Origin: Caryophanales bacterium UBA4682
GTDB taxonomy: Bacteria; Bacillota_I; Bacilli_A; RFN20; CAG-288
DNA: 64,000 nucleotides
Direction: 5' to 3'
NCBI GenBank assembly: GCA_002404995.1
Contig: DHKY01000001.1
Coordinates: 134,543-198,542, forward strand
Part shown: positions 9,158 to 18,824 of the stretch, piece after piece
Layout of the letters: each line of letters opens with the position of its first letter
Numbering within the stretch: the stretch's first letter is position 1
Made by a program: the position numbers and the translations under genes
Notes under the pieces: generated by a model
Seen by the model: only the letters and a program-made list of their open reading frames with translations
Told to the model about the DNA's origin: nothing
The model's database searches: none

Positions 9158-12100
9158 TTTCAATAATGAACAGCAGAAAGCAATCTCTGCTGGCGCTGAT
9201 AAAAACATTCTAATATCCGCAGGTGCTGGCTCTGGTAAGACCAAGACTCTGACCGAGCGCGTCTTTTCTTTGATCGACCAGGAAAAAGTAAAACCAAGCG
9301 AACTTCTTGTCAGGACGTTCACAAACAATGCCGCCCATGAAAGGAAGGAAAGAATCGTCGCCCGCTTTGAAAAAGCAGAGAAAAACGAAAACGACCCTGT
9401 TCGCAAGAATCGTTATAAAAAGCTCAGCGACGAGAGGCTCTCCTCTCATGTTCAGACATTCGATTCTTTTTCTCAGTACCTTGCTGTTTCCTATGCCTCG
9501 GAATTAGGTATTTCACCAAATATCACTATCGCTGATGAGACCGTAAGGGAAACTAGAAAACAGGTCCTTCTAGATGAATTGCTGAAAGAAACCTATCTTG
9601 ATGAAAAGAAATCAAAGGATCTCTTTGAGTTAGTTCATTCTTTGACTAGGCAGAACGATAACGTCCTTCGTAAAATCATTCTGGATATCGATGACAAAAG
9701 GTCCTCCATCACAGAAGAAGAAAAAAACAAGTTCTTCTCGGACTATGAGAACACCTATCTTTCCGATGAGGTTCTTAACCGATTCAAACAGGAATATATC
9801 TCAAATACAAAAGAAAAAATCAAGCATGGCCTCGTTTTCAGCTACCTATTGTCTAACTTCTATTCTTCCTGCAGCGAAAAGGAAAAAGAAGTCCCTATCC
9901 GCTTTGCAAACTCAAGGTTATCCAATGATGTCCTTTATAGCCTCCGATACAACGAGCTTCCATTCCTAAGCGAAACAGAGCAGAAAAGGTATGATGCTTA
10001 TCTCGGGCTTCTTGAAAAAGAAGGAGACAGCTTCATCATCGCCTTAGAAAACTTTGTCCAGGACAACAACGAGCTCTTTGCTATTACCAGAAGAGAAAAG
10101 AAACTTTTCGGAGGTCCTAGCAAAGGAGAAGGCTTCTTCTATAGGAAAGACAGGCTTTCTGGAACAAAGCCTAGGATTTCACCGATAACCGGAGATCCCG
10201 AAGAACTCATTGCCCGTGCAAAAGAAAGGAAAAAGCCGGTTCTTTTCCTGTTATCCTTAGTAAAAGAATTAGAAAAAAGAATCGAAGACTTTAAGAAAGT
10301 CAGCAATTCCTTTACTTTTGCTGACGTCGATAAAAGGGCGCTGTCTCTTTTGACAGAGGACAAATACAAAAACATCGCCGATGAAATCCGGGAACGTTTC
10401 ACTTATATCATGGTCGATGAGTATCAGGATACCAATGATGCCCAGGAGCTTTTCCTTGCCGCCTTAAGGAAACCGCACAAAGACGGAAAGAAGGCACATA
10501 TTTTCTGTGTTGGAGATGCCAAGCAGTCCATTTACGGATTCCGTAATTCCAAGGTCGAGCTCTTCCGGAACCGACAGAAGGACTACACAAAGAATCCAGA
10601 ACATGGTGAAGTCATCACCAGGAACAGGAACTACCGCTCTCAGCCTCTTCTCCTTCACCAAATCAATGAGATTTTCAAGAAATACAGGACACTCGACCAT
10701 GGCGGAATTGACTACCAGTCTATGGATGAGCAGCTGAATTACGATGAAGCTGTAGACCTCTACAAAGATAAGAAAAGGCAGAATCACCAGTTCGGAATTT
10801 CCCGTATCATCTCCATTCGGGAAGATTACGACGGAGCAAGGAAAGCACCTGACAAAGTCCGCTGGGAGATTGAAGCGATAGCAGACGATATTTCAAAAAA
10901 GAGGAAAGATGACTTTGAAATCTATGACCGGGATATCGGAGGACTTCGTCCAGTCCGCTACTCGGACTTTGGCATTCTCTGCCGAGTAAAGACAAATTTC
11001 AGTCTTTACCAAGAGATTTTCCAGCAAAGAGGAATACCTTTGAATTCAAGCCAAGAGAATTCCTTATCGGAAGTCGAACCGGTAATCGTCATTGAATCCC
11101 TCGTAGGCTTAAGGTCCTATATCAGGGGAAAGAATCCAACCTGCCAGGTCAAACACCTTTTCGCTTCGATTGCCCGGAGCTATATCAGGAATTACCCTGA
11201 TGATAAACTCTATACGATTCTTTCCTATGGAAAAAGCAAACAGACTCCGCAAGGCACTTTGGATCTCGTGAAACAGGATCCTCTTTGGGAACAGAGGAAA
11301 GAGTTCATCAATGAAAACAAAAACAACTCGTTCACACAGATCTATACCAACAGGATTTCTTCGTTCCATCTGATTGATAACCTCTACCAGCTCGGGAATA
11401 TTTATGTTTCTATTTCGAAGCTTGAATCCAGGCGTTCGATGGTTAAGAACCAGGAGGACAGCGGAGAAGGAAGGGAAGACTTCCTTGCTTTAAGGCAGAA
11501 CAGGAACAAATACAGAGTCGAATTCACTGACAAATCCTCTGTCAGGAATGCAAATGCCGTCAATCTTAGGACAATCCATGGTTCCAAGGGCTTAGAGAGG
11601 AATGTGCTATATAGGCCAGTTCTCCAAAACAAGATCAGCAAAGGAAATCCAAGGAACGATCCAGACTATGATTTTTCGTTAAAGTACGGAATACTGCTTC
11701 CGAATTACTCCTTGAACCCGGTCTATGACAAAAAAGGAGAACTGCTCAGTTTTCCGAATGAGGAATATTATCCTTTCAACTACAAATTATTCCAGCTCGA
11801 AGACCATGGCAAAGAGGAAAAAGACGAGCATGTCCGTCTCTTCTATGTCGCCGTTACCCGTGCGGAAAACAATCTTATATTGGTCGGTGACGGAAAGGAG
11901 TCTTCCGATAAGAAGGAAGAAGATGCCCTCTATAGGTTAAAAAGGCTCAAGAACTGCAAGGAAAGGAATCCTCTCCTTTTGCATGATTCGACCAGGAAAG
12001 AAGATTTAGAAATTGCCAAGGATGCCTTAGATGGACTCCGTTTTCCGTTAAGCGGCCAAAGGAAAAGCAAAGAGAGCAAGCTCCTGTATCAGGAGGTCTC

Positions 12101-13220
12101 TGATTTTATCCTAGACTACTATCAGCAGAACTACGAAAGCATAAGGAGCCAGATCAGGAGCGACCTCGGTAGTCTGTATCGAAAACGATTTGTCGACTCA
12201 AATCCATCCTTGAATGACATCTGCCGGCTCTTCGCTTACCATTTCTGGAAAAAAGATATTGTCTCTTTTGATGCAAGGAATGATTTTATCGACTCTTTTG
12301 TCTTAGATGCTCTTGAGACAGAAGAGGAGGATATGGATTCGGATGAAACCGAAGAAGAACCATTTGGAATCCAGGATAGGAAGAATAGGTCAATTGCCGA
12401 GCGCAAAGATTATAGGCTTGAGTTCTTCTCTGCCTTAAAAGATGGAAAACCAGAGAAGCTGAATGTAAAAGCATACAAATCAAAATCTGATACGATGAAT
12501 CATATTAACACTGCTTTCTTATTGTCTTTTGCTTATTATTTCACTGCTGCCAACTCAAAAGGTGGTGTAAAGTATGCGATAAGAAGAGACTTCTATATGG
12601 ATGATTATAAAATCCCTTATACAATCTTTAGCAGGGACAATCTGAGCAAACAAAAGAAGAAAAAAGACAGGCATGAATTTCTTTTTGCAGTGCCGACAAA
12701 AGAGAATGGTTTACTGAACGATGACAAAATCCAGTTCTCGGAAATCAAGAAAATCCGTGCTTCCAAAAAATTGGTCAGCGATGAACCAAAAAGCGAGAGC
12801 AGGAACTATGGAACCTATCTGCATGCCCTAAGGCAATGTCTTGACTTGAAGAATCCGGATTTCAACTTGATTCCAGACAAGAAAGAGAAAGAACGCTTAA
12901 TTAAAGTATTCGATACTCCAATCAGGAAAAAAGCAAAAGAATCGACGAGTTACCGGCAGGAGTTCCATTACAACATCGATGACAATGAAAGGAGCAAAGG
13001 CTCTTTGGATCTCTTCTTTGTCAAAAACAATGAATACTATATTGTCGACTATAAAACAAAGGATATCGATGATGATGCCTATCCGAAACAGCTTCATGTC
13101 TATCAGCATGTAATCGAAAAGCTTTATCCTTCTTCGAAAAATCATATCCATCTGTATCTTCTTTCGATTTTGAATGCGGAAGAGAAAGAAATCCCAGTAG
13201 ACGAAGATTCTTCCTTATAG
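9150..13220 (+). CDS. addA: AddA/RexA-type helicase-nuclease subunit
   Basis: 1356 residues, a UvrD-like superfamily 1 helicase with a C-terminal nuclease domain. Visible motifs in order: Q-motif (FNNEQQKAI), Walker A AGAGSGKT (about 27-34), motif Ia (RTFTNNAAHERKERI), motif II VDEYQDTN (about 424-431), motif III (GDAKQSIYGF), motif IV (NYRSQ), motif V (NLRTIHGSKGLE), motif VI (LFYVAVTRAENNL) and the nuclease VDYKT near the C-terminus. It is the 3'-5' motor and one nuclease of the AddAB complex for double-strand break repair. The 8-nt overlap with addB indicates a single translational unit. Confidence 0.93.
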   Translation: MASFNNEQQKAISAGADKNILISAGAGSGKTKTLTERVFSLIDQEKVKPSELLVRTFTNNAAHERKERIVARFEKAEKNENDPVRKNRYKKLSDERLSSHVQTFDSFSQYLAVSYASELGISPNITIADETVRETRKQVLLDELLKETYLDEKKSKDLFELVHSLTRQNDNVLRKIILDIDDKRSSITEEEKNKFFSDYENTYLSDEVLNRFKQEYISNTKEKIKHGLVFSYLLSNFYSSCSEKEKEVPIRFANSRLSNDVLYSLRYNELPFLSETEQKRYDAYLGLLEKEGDSFIIALENFVQDNNELFAITRREKKLFGGPSKGEGFFYRKDRLSGTKPRISPITGDPEELIARAKERKKPVLFLLSLVKELEKRIEDFKKVSNSFTFADVDKRALSLLTEDKYKNIADEIRERFTYIMVDEYQDTNDAQELFLAALRKPHKDGKKAHIFCVGDAKQSIYGFRNSKVELFRNRQKDYTKNPEHGEVITRNRNYRSQPLLLHQINEIFKKYRTLDHGGIDYQSMDEQLNYDEAVDLYKDKKRQNHQFGISRIISIREDYDGARKAPDKVRWEIEAIADDISKKRKDDFEIYDRDIGGLRPVRYSDFGILCRVKTNFSLYQEIFQQRGIPLNSSQENSLSEVEPVIVIESLVGLRSYIRGKNPTCQVKHLFASIARSYIRNYPDDKLYTILSYGKSKQTPQGTLDLVKQDPLWEQRKEFINENKNNSFTQIYTNRISSFHLIDNLYQLGNIYVSISKLESRRSMVKNQEDSGEGREDFLALRQNRNKYRVEFTDKSSVRNANAVNLRTIHGSKGLERNVLYRPVLQNKISKGNPRNDPDYDFSLKYGILLPNYSLNPVYDKKGELLSFPNEEYYPFNYKLFQLEDHGKEEKDEHVRLFYVAVTRAENNLILVGDGKESSDKKEEDALYRLKRLKNCKERNPLLLHDSTRKEDLEIAKDALDGLRFPLSGQRKSKESKLLYQEVSDFILDYYQQNYESIRSQIRSDLGSLYRKRFVDSNPSLNDICRLFAYHFWKKDIVSFDARNDFIDSFVLDALETEEEDMDSDETEEEPFGIQDRKNRSIAERKDYRLEFFSALKDGKPEKLNVKAYKSKSDTMNHINTAFLLSFAYYFTAANSKGGVKYAIRRDFYMDDYKIPYTIFSRDNLSKQKKKKDRHEFLFAVPTKENGLLNDDKIQFSEIKKIRASKKLVSDEPKSESRNYGTYLHALRQCLDLKNPDFNLIPDKKEKERLIKVFDTPIRKKAKESTSYRQEFHYNIDDNERSKGSLDLFFVKNNEYYIVDYKTKDIDDDAYPKQLHVYQHVIEKLYPSSKNHIHLYLLSILNAEEKEIPVDEDSSL

Positions 13221-13227
13221 GAAGAAT
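13207..13227 (+). terminator. Possible weak terminator at the end of addA
   Basis: An 8-bp perfect stem (ATTCTTCC / GGAAGAAT) with a 5-nt loop spans the addA stop codon. The following sequence is only moderately T-rich, so termination may be inefficient. Confidence 0.35.
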
Positions 13228-13300
13228 AAAGTCCTTTCTTAGATTTTGGGAAAAGATAATCGAAAAAAGATATCCTAGGATACCCTTAGATTTTTCTGAT

Positions 13301-13309
13301 TGCTATAAT
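13301..13309 (+). promoter_or_regulatory. Extended -10 promoter of the mgtE pair
   Basis: TGCTATAAT is a TGN-extended consensus -10, 25 nt before the first mgtE ATG. No strong -35. The 114-bp gap is too short for an Mg2+-sensing M-box riboswitch. Confidence 0.6.
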
Positions 13310-13334
13310 AGAGCGACGAAAGAACAGTATTACC

Positions 13335-14906
13335 ATGGAAAAAGAAGAAAAAGAAAACTCCATCGAAGAAGAGGAAAAGAAAGAAATCGAATCCAATGAA
13401 GGAAGGTCTCTTTCTTCCGACTCAGCTTCCAGCGAAGAGCTGCATGATGCTCTAATCCATGCAGACAAAAACAATCTGATTAAAATCTTTGATGATAACT
13501 CACCTGTCCAACTAGCCGATGCCCTTCTCCCCTTAGGCAATGATCAGATTGTCCTTTTCTATTCCATTATTTCTTATGATTACGATAAATTAGGTGAGAT
13601 TTTCTCTTATCTCTCCGTGGATGAAAGAATTTCCCTTGTGAACAATCTTCCGAAAAAGACAATCCAAGCAGTCTTATCCAACGTCCCGAACGATGATCTC
13701 GCAGACTTCTTAGAGGATATTACAAAAGCTTTACGGAGCAAAATCCTGGCTTATCTTCCAAGCAAACGAAGAGCAATCATTGAAGAACTCGCCCGTTTCT
13801 CCGATGACACCGTCGGATCCATCAGGACAACCGAGTATCTTTCCGTCTTATCCGGAACCACTGTCAATGATGTCTTAAAGAAAATCAAGGCAATCGGAAA
13901 CCAGCTTGAAACCGTCCGGACCATCTTCGTAGTTGATGAGAAGAACAAGCTTCTCGGAACCGAAAGACTAGAATCCCTTAGGTTTGAAAAGCAGGAAGCC
14001 CGAATCGATCAAGTCAGGAGCAAGGACTTCTCCTTTATTTCTCCTGTCGCTGATAAGGAAAGCGCAGTGCCAATCTGCCAGGAATATGACCTTCCTGTAC
14101 TTCCGGTCGTCAGCAAGAACGGCGAAATGCTCGGCATTGTCACTTTCGATGATGTCATGGATGTCTTAGAGGAAGAAAGCACGGAAGATATTCTTCATCA
14201 AGGCGCAGTCGCTCCAAGCAAGACACCTTATAGGCAGAACAAAGTTTACCGGATTGCGTTTTCTTATGTTATCTGGCTTGTCATCCTTTTGATTCTCAAT
14301 ACCTTCTCATCGATCGTCTTAAACCGTTTCGAAAGGGCGCTGACAACACTTCCTGTTTTGACCGCCTTTATTCCTGCCTTAAACGACTCCGTCGGAAACT
14401 CCTCGAGTCAGACTGCATCCATGGTCATCCGTGCCATGGCCACTGGCGAACTCAACAAGAAAGACTATTTCAAAGCCTCAAGGCGTGAACTATTAGTCGG
14501 TGCCATTACAGGTTGCCTGTCCGCAGTATTCAATTTCGGATGGGTCATTGCCGAGCTGAATATCCCAGGCCTTTTGGGCTCGGATTCCCAAAGCTTTTTA
14601 AACAACCCTGCCTTCATGGCAAGCTTTGGAAACAACAAGCAGCTAGTCATCAGGACAATCGCTGCCATTACTTCCTTGGCTCTGTTCGTCGGTATTACCT
14701 TTTCGAAGTTCTTTGCTTCTTTGCTGCCTCTCCTTGCCAAAGCACTTCATATCGATCCAGCCGTCAGGTCTGGTCCTCTGAGGACATCCATCAGGGATAT
14801 CATCACGCTTCTCCTCTATTTCGGAATCGCAACCTTGATTATCAATTCCATTGATCCTGGAGAGATTCCTCTTTCAAGGAATATCAGGATGAACAGGACC
14901 TTATAA
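13335..14906 (+). CDS. mgtE: MgtE-family magnesium transporter (first of tandem pair)
   Basis: 523 residues. A very acidic, Ser-rich 45-residue N-terminal tail precedes the MgtE N-domain (superhelical, PNDDLADFLED), a CBS pair (about 160-275, ending GIVTFDDVMDVLEEES) and a five-helix membrane domain (about 300-510). The pore/selectivity segment reads VGNSSSQTASMVIRAMATGE, corresponding to the GNAGSQ.AT.VVRGLA motif of MgtE. The protein is a homodimeric Mg2+ channel gated by Mg2+ binding to the cytosolic domains. It is followed 14 nt later by a second mgtE, so the two are probably co-transcribed. The long acidic tail is unusual for the family. Confidence 0.9.
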   Translation: MEKEEKENSIEEEEKKEIESNEGRSLSSDSASSEELHDALIHADKNNLIKIFDDNSPVQLADALLPLGNDQIVLFYSIISYDYDKLGEIFSYLSVDERISLVNNLPKKTIQAVLSNVPNDDLADFLEDITKALRSKILAYLPSKRRAIIEELARFSDDTVGSIRTTEYLSVLSGTTVNDVLKKIKAIGNQLETVRTIFVVDEKNKLLGTERLESLRFEKQEARIDQVRSKDFSFISPVADKESAVPICQEYDLPVLPVVSKNGEMLGIVTFDDVMDVLEEESTEDILHQGAVAPSKTPYRQNKVYRIAFSYVIWLVILLILNTFSSIVLNRFERALTTLPVLTAFIPALNDSVGNSSSQTASMVIRAMATGELNKKDYFKASRRELLVGAITGCLSAVFNFGWVIAELNIPGLLGSDSQSFLNNPAFMASFGNNKQLVIRTIAAITSLALFVGITFSKFFASLLPLLAKALHIDPAVRSGPLRTSIRDIITLLLYFGIATLIINSIDPGEIPLSRNIRMNRTL

Positions 14907-14920
14907 CAAGAGGACAGAAT

Positions 14921-16414
14921 ATGAAAAAAGATAAGAATATTGAAAAGAAACCGGAAGAAATCAAGGCCGATGAAAGCATCAAAGGCCGTGTCAATCATCC
15001 TCTTTCTCCCGATGCCTTAAAGGCAATCATTCATAACAAGAACACAAATATCCTCAATATCAGGGTCGACAGCTATGATCCTATCAACGTTGCCAAGGCG
15101 GTCGAAGAATTAGATCCTGAGGAAATGCTTTTCTTCTTCAAGACCGTCAAGAGCGACCTCTCCGCAGAAGTCTTTACTCATTTGAGCCAGGAATCCAAGG
15201 AGGAAGTCGTCTCTGCCTTTTCAAGTACAGAGCTTCACAATCTTGTTGAGCCAATGGCAAAGGATGACCTTGTGGACTTTGTAGATGATCTTCCTTCGAA
15301 TTTAATTACAAAAGTATTAAAAGCAACTTCCCCAGAAGATAAGCAACTTGTCACATCATATCTCAATTTCAAGGATGACTCTGCTGGTACCATTAGGACT
15401 CCAGAATACTTAGAACTGAAAGACAGCGATACCATCGGACATGCCATCAAGAAAATCCGGGAAGAAGGAGAAAGCAAGGAAACAATCTGGGAACTATTCG
15501 TTATCGACAACACCCGAAGACTTGTCGGAACCGTCACACTGGATCGTCTGATCGAAGCAGATGAAAACGATAAAGTCGAAGCGATAAGGAACACCGATGT
15601 CATCTCTGCCAATGTCAATACTGACCAGGAAGTCGTTCTGAAGGCCTTCCGAAAATACGATGTCTCGGTTATCCCGGTTGTCAACAATGACCAACGAAGG
15701 CTTGGCATTATCACCTTCGATGATGCAATGGATGTAGCATCTGACGAAATCACCGAAGATATCGCTTTGTCCTCCGCAGTCTTGCCTAGTGAAACTCCTT
15801 ATAGGAAACTTAATATCTTCAAGAGGGTTAAGAATTATGCGGTTTGGCTGATTGCCCTTCTTGCCTTAGACACTTTCACTTCCATAGTCATGGCAAACCT
15901 CCAGGCTCCTTTAGCCATCTTCCCGCTTTTGATTACCTTGCTGCCTTCCATTATGGCAGCAAACGGAAACGCAACAGATCAGACCTCAGCTGTTACCATT
16001 CGCGAAAGGGCCTTGGGGAATATTACGGAAAAGAATTTCGGAAAAGCACTATGGAAAGAAGCACGTGCTGCAAGGATCACGGGTGCTATCTTAGCCATTG
16101 TCGCCTTTGGTTGGACAAGGCTTGAAGTTTCCACGCCTCTTCTGACAAAGAGCGATGAATCCATCGCTTATATTCAGAACTACTATGGCGGCAACACAAC
16201 CCTTGTCTACCTCCTGATTTCCTTAGCTTCCGCACTGACTTACTTCTTATCGATTACGATTGCAAAAGTCCTAGCCTGTTCGCTTCCTAGGCTGGCAAAG
16301 AAGAGGCACCTCGATCCTGCCGTAAGGTCCCAGCCTGTTCTCTCCACCATCATGGATATCAGGTCCATTGTCTGTTTCTTCCTCTTCTCTTTGATCATCT
16401 TAAAAGGAATCTAA
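14921..16414 (+). CDS. mgtE: MgtE-family magnesium transporter (second of tandem pair)
   Basis: 497 residues with the same order of domains as the gene just upstream: N-domain (AKDDLVDFVDDLP), CBS pair ending GIITFDDAMDVASDE, and a C-terminal membrane domain. The pore segment is more diverged (ANGNATDQTSAVTIRERALG), with Asp where Ser is usual and Glu in the following helix. The copies are clearly homologous but well diverged, so this is an old duplication. They could form heterodimers or have different ion preference; both are inference. GAGGACAG precedes the ATG. Confidence 0.88.
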   Translation: MKKDKNIEKKPEEIKADESIKGRVNHPLSPDALKAIIHNKNTNILNIRVDSYDPINVAKAVEELDPEEMLFFFKTVKSDLSAEVFTHLSQESKEEVVSAFSSTELHNLVEPMAKDDLVDFVDDLPSNLITKVLKATSPEDKQLVTSYLNFKDDSAGTIRTPEYLELKDSDTIGHAIKKIREEGESKETIWELFVIDNTRRLVGTVTLDRLIEADENDKVEAIRNTDVISANVNTDQEVVLKAFRKYDVSVIPVVNNDQRRLGIITFDDAMDVASDEITEDIALSSAVLPSETPYRKLNIFKRVKNYAVWLIALLALDTFTSIVMANLQAPLAIFPLLITLLPSIMAANGNATDQTSAVTIRERALGNITEKNFGKALWKEARAARITGAILAIVAFGWTRLEVSTPLLTKSDESIAYIQNYYGGNTTLVYLLISLASALTYFLSITIAKVLACSLPRLAKKRHLDPAVRSQPVLSTIMDIRSIVCFFLFSLIILKGI

Positions 16415-16423
16415 AGGATTCCT

Positions 16424-16972
16424 ATGTGTCAAAGATTCAGACTCAGTCATTCATCAAATGCTCTCTTCTCGTCCTTAAACGGATACGAAGAGAGTTTTTC
16501 TCTTGAAGAAACGAACTTGAATCAGCCTGCGTTATGCCTAGTCAAGGAAAACGGCCAGTATAAAGCAAAGTATCTGTCTTTCGGGTACTCCGTTTTAGGA
16601 AAAACGGTCTTCAACGCAAAAAGTGAAACAGTTTCCCAGAAGATTCTTTTCATGGAAGACTTCCAATCAAGAAGAGCACTTGTACCAGTCACTGGCTTCT
16701 ATGAGTACGATAAAAATAAAATCCCGCATTATTTCGAGGAAGAAAACAAGCAAATGTTCTATCTTGCAGCCATCTATCATGGTTCTTCTTTTGTGCTATT
16801 GACTGAGAAACCAGTAGAAGCAGTCTCTTACTATCATCCGAGAATGCCTTTTGTTATTAGTAAAAAAGAAACGTCCCTGTATCTCAATACAGAGACTCAA
16901 ATCAAGGATAGGATAAATCGAACACGCGTCAAACTTGTGGATGCAGATAGTCCTCAGCTTTCTTTATTCTAG
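16424..16972 (+). CDS. SRAP domain protein (YedK/HMCES-like abasic-site shield)
   Basis: 182 residues. It begins MCQRF, so Cys2 becomes N-terminal after Met removal, the hallmark of SRAP enzymes, which form a covalent DNA-protein crosslink at abasic sites in single-stranded DNA. Other family landmarks are the LVPVTGFYEYD segment (active-site Glu near 93) and the HPRMPFVI segment (His/Arg near 143). Slightly shorter than the common ~220 residues. It starts 10 nt after mgtE and overlaps the convergent SpoU gene by 4 nt. Its association with DNA repair is family knowledge; the neighbourhood gives no further hint. Confidence 0.85.
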   Translation: MCQRFRLSHSSNALFSSLNGYEESFSLEETNLNQPALCLVKENGQYKAKYLSFGYSVLGKTVFNAKSETVSQKILFMEDFQSRRALVPVTGFYEYDKNKIPHYFEEENKQMFYLAAIYHGSSFVLLTEKPVEAVSYYHPRMPFVISKKETSLYLNTETQIKDRINRTRVKLVDADSPQLSLF

Positions 16973-17670
16973 CCCTGCCTTTTCAACTCATAGAGTCCGA
17001 TGGCAATGGAAGTCGTCAGATTCAGGCTATCGACTTCATCGCTTTGCTCGATTCGGATGTTGTTTTTGTTATGAATTTCCTTAGGAAGCCCGGTGGCCTC
17101 GTTTCCAAACACTAAGGAACAAGGCTTCCTGAACTTAACGTTCTTTAAAGGAGAGCTCGTATCAAGGACGAAAGGATAATAAGGACGTGGATAGGATTTC
17201 CTGTAATCATCAAAAGAAGAAAACGTTTCAATCCGGAGATGGAAAAGAGCGCCCCTGGAAGCACGGACAGCCTTTGGAGAGAAATAGTCGGCGCAGGGAG
17301 TAATCAAAGCAAGATCATGAAAACCGAAAGCAAGAAGTGTACGCCTTGCGTTTCCAAGGTTTCCCCTATCCGAAGGATTCACCATGACAAGATGACAAGC
17401 GCTTGGATCAAGAACAGATTCGAACTTTGAGAAAACGCCTAGGACATGTGCGTTTTCTTTGCTTTTAGTAACCGAAAACGCCTTTGCAGAAACAACAATC
17501 TTTTTATTATCAACCCTTGTCAAAAGCTTTTCATATCCGGGCGTATTGACAGCATCCGGTGATACATAGATAATGCGAAGCTTATCCGGCCTATTGTGAA
17601 TCAGCTCGAATGTCGGGAAGAAGCCTTCCGTGTAAGAATAATCAAGATCTTTCTGGTAGTTTTTTATCAT
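16969..17670 (-). CDS. SpoU/TrmH-family RNA 2'-O-methyltransferase
   Basis: 233 residues. The three SpoU knot motifs are present: motif 1 NPSDRGNLGNARRT (about 118-131), motif 2 LVFGNEATGLP (about 185-195) and motif 3 near EVDSLNLTTSIAIGLYEL at the C-terminus. It uses S-adenosylmethionine to methylate a ribose 2'-OH in tRNA or rRNA. The N-terminal substrate-binding region does not let me name the target nucleotide. It is convergent with the SRAP gene, sharing 4 nt. Confidence 0.88.
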   Translation of the reverse strand: MIKNYQKDLDYSYTEGFFPTFELIHNRPDKLRIIYVSPDAVNTPGYEKLLTRVDNKKIVVSAKAFSVTKSKENAHVLGVFSKFESVLDPSACHLVMVNPSDRGNLGNARRTLLAFGFHDLALITPCADYFSPKAVRASRGALFHLRIETFSSFDDYRKSYPRPYYPFVLDTSSPLKNVKFRKPCSLVFGNEATGLPKEIHNKNNIRIEQSDEVDSLNLTTSIAIGLYELKRQG

Positions 17671-17699
17671 AAATTTATTGTATATGTTTTTCGAGGAAG

Positions 17700-17729
17700 A
17701 AAAAAGCCCGGTGATGCATCCGGGCTTTT
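17700..17729 (-). terminator. Terminator of the rpsF-ssb-rpsR operon
   Basis: A 10-bp stem (AAAAGCCCGG, 17702-17711; CCGGGCTTTT, 17720-17729) with an 8-nt loop. A T-run follows on the minus strand. It lies 17 nt past the rpsR stop. Confidence 0.88.
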
Positions 17730-17745
17730 AGTTTCTGATTTTAGT

Positions 17746-17973
17746 TTAGTTATCGGAAACGAATGGTAACAGAGCCATATAACGTGCACGTTTGATGGCA
17801 GTTGCTAACCTACGCTGATACTTGGCAGAAGTTCCAGTGATCCGCTTCGGAGTAATCTTGCCGCTGGGCGAGATGTACTTCTTTAAGAGATCGACATCTT
17901 TGTAATCGATGTACTTGATATGGTTCTTCGTGAAGTAGCAAACCTTTTTACGGGGTTTCATTCTTTTGAACAT
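17746..17973 (-). CDS. rpsR: 30S ribosomal protein bS18
   Basis: 75 residues with the bS18 signature ([17 protein letters not shown], then [28 protein letters not shown]). It binds 16S rRNA as a heterodimer with bS6 in the 30S platform. It is the last gene of the conserved rpsF-ssb-rpsR operon. AGAAAGGA precedes the start. Confidence 0.97.
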   Translation of the reverse strand: MFKRMKPRKKVCYFTKNHIKYIDYKDVDLLKKYISPSGKITPKRITGTSAKYQRRLATAIKRARYMALLPFVSDN

Positions 17974-18007
17974 ATTCTTTTTTCCATCCTTTCTCGTGAG
18001 CTAATAG

Positions 18008-18448
18008 CTAGAACGGAAGATCGTCGTCCGAAGAATCGATTCCCTCATGGGAAGCATTGCTGTTGCTGTCCTGGATATCTTGGTTGACGCTAGGAGCATA
18101 ATCGCTCGGAGCGGCATCCGAAGCTCCTTTCCGTTCAAGGAACTGAACGGATTCGGCAACGACTTCGATGACCGAACGTTTCTGTTTGTTACGATCTTCG
18201 TAGCTGCGCTGATTAAGACGGCCGTCAACACCGATCAAGGAACCCTTGGTGCAGTATTTGGCAACATTCTCAGCAGTCTTGTTCCAGCAGGTACACGGAA
18301 TAAAGCTAGCAGAACGCTCAGCACCGGTCTTTGCGGGGTTATCCACTGCAATGGTGAACGATGTCACCGACCTTCCGCTGTTCGTCCGCTTCCTTTCCGG
18401 ATCCCGGACCATTCTTCCGACTAATACGACACGATTCATTCCAGCCAT
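18008..18448 (-). CDS. ssb: Single-stranded DNA-binding protein
   Basis: 146 residues: an OB-fold domain (about 1-105, starting MAGMNRVVLVGRMVRDPE) and a disordered linker ending in the acidic tip DDDLPF that recruits repair and replication partners. Strong AAAGGAGA ribosome-binding site. Located between rpsF and rpsR, as in most Bacillota. Confidence 0.97.
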   Translation of the reverse strand: MAGMNRVVLVGRMVRDPERKRTNSGRSVTSFTIAVDNPAKTGAERSASFIPCTCWNKTAENVAKYCTKGSLIGVDGRLNQRSYEDRNKQKRSVIEVVAESVQFLERKGASDAAPSDYAPSVNQDIQDSNSNASHEGIDSSDDDLPF

Positions 18449-18476
18449 AGCTAATCTCCTTTCCCGAGTGCTTTAA

Positions 18477-18761
18477 TTAATGAGCAACGGTGAAAAGGAA
18501 ACGCATGACCTTTTCGTCAAGAAGCCTGACTTTGGTTGCCTGGTCGACAATAGCGCCTTCAGCGTTAAGTTCGACGACAACATAGTAGCCTTTGGTCTGC
18601 TTCTTGATTTCATAGGCCAGGTCTCTCCTTCCCCACTTATTGACGCCGGTGATCTGTGCACCATTGTCCGTGAGAAGCTTCTGAAGTTTTTCGTTTTCCT
18701 TCTCTAACTCCTCATCGCTAAGAGTGGGCATAAGGATGTACATGAGTTCATATTTCTTCAT
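18477..18761 (-). CDS. rpsF: 30S ribosomal protein bS6
   Basis: 94 residues, beginning MKKYELMYILMP with the conserved WGRRDLAYEIKKQTKGYY strand. First gene of the rpsF-ssb-rpsR operon. GGGAGGT is 8 nt before the ATG. In other bacteria the bS6:bS18 dimer represses its own operon by binding the leader; a candidate leader hairpin is present here. Confidence 0.97.
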   Translation of the reverse strand: MKKYELMYILMPTLSDEELEKENEKLQKLLTDNGAQITGVNKWGRRDLAYEIKKQTKGYYVVVELNAEGAIVDQATKVRLLDEKVMRFLFTVAH

Positions 18762-18788
18762 GTGTTTATACCTCCCTGTGGTCTTTCG

Positions 18789-18812
18789 GCCGACTCTACA
18801 TCAGGAGCCGGC
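18789..18812 (-). promoter_or_regulatory. Leader hairpin, candidate bS6:bS18 autoregulatory site
   Basis: On the minus strand GCCGGCTC pairs with GAGTCGGC (8 bp, one G-T) around an 8-nt loop, ending 27 nt before the rpsF ATG. Position and the CCGG-containing helix resemble the known rpsF leader that mimics 16S rRNA, but the exact bulged CCG triplet cannot be confirmed by eye. Confidence 0.5.
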
Positions 18813-18824
18813 AAGAAAGTATAC

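Noticed and set aside
13221..13334. Possible Mg2+ M-box riboswitch upstream of the mgtE pair
   Set aside because: Only 114 bp separate addA and mgtE, and an extended -10 lies 25 nt before the ATG, leaving a leader of about 19 nt, far too short.
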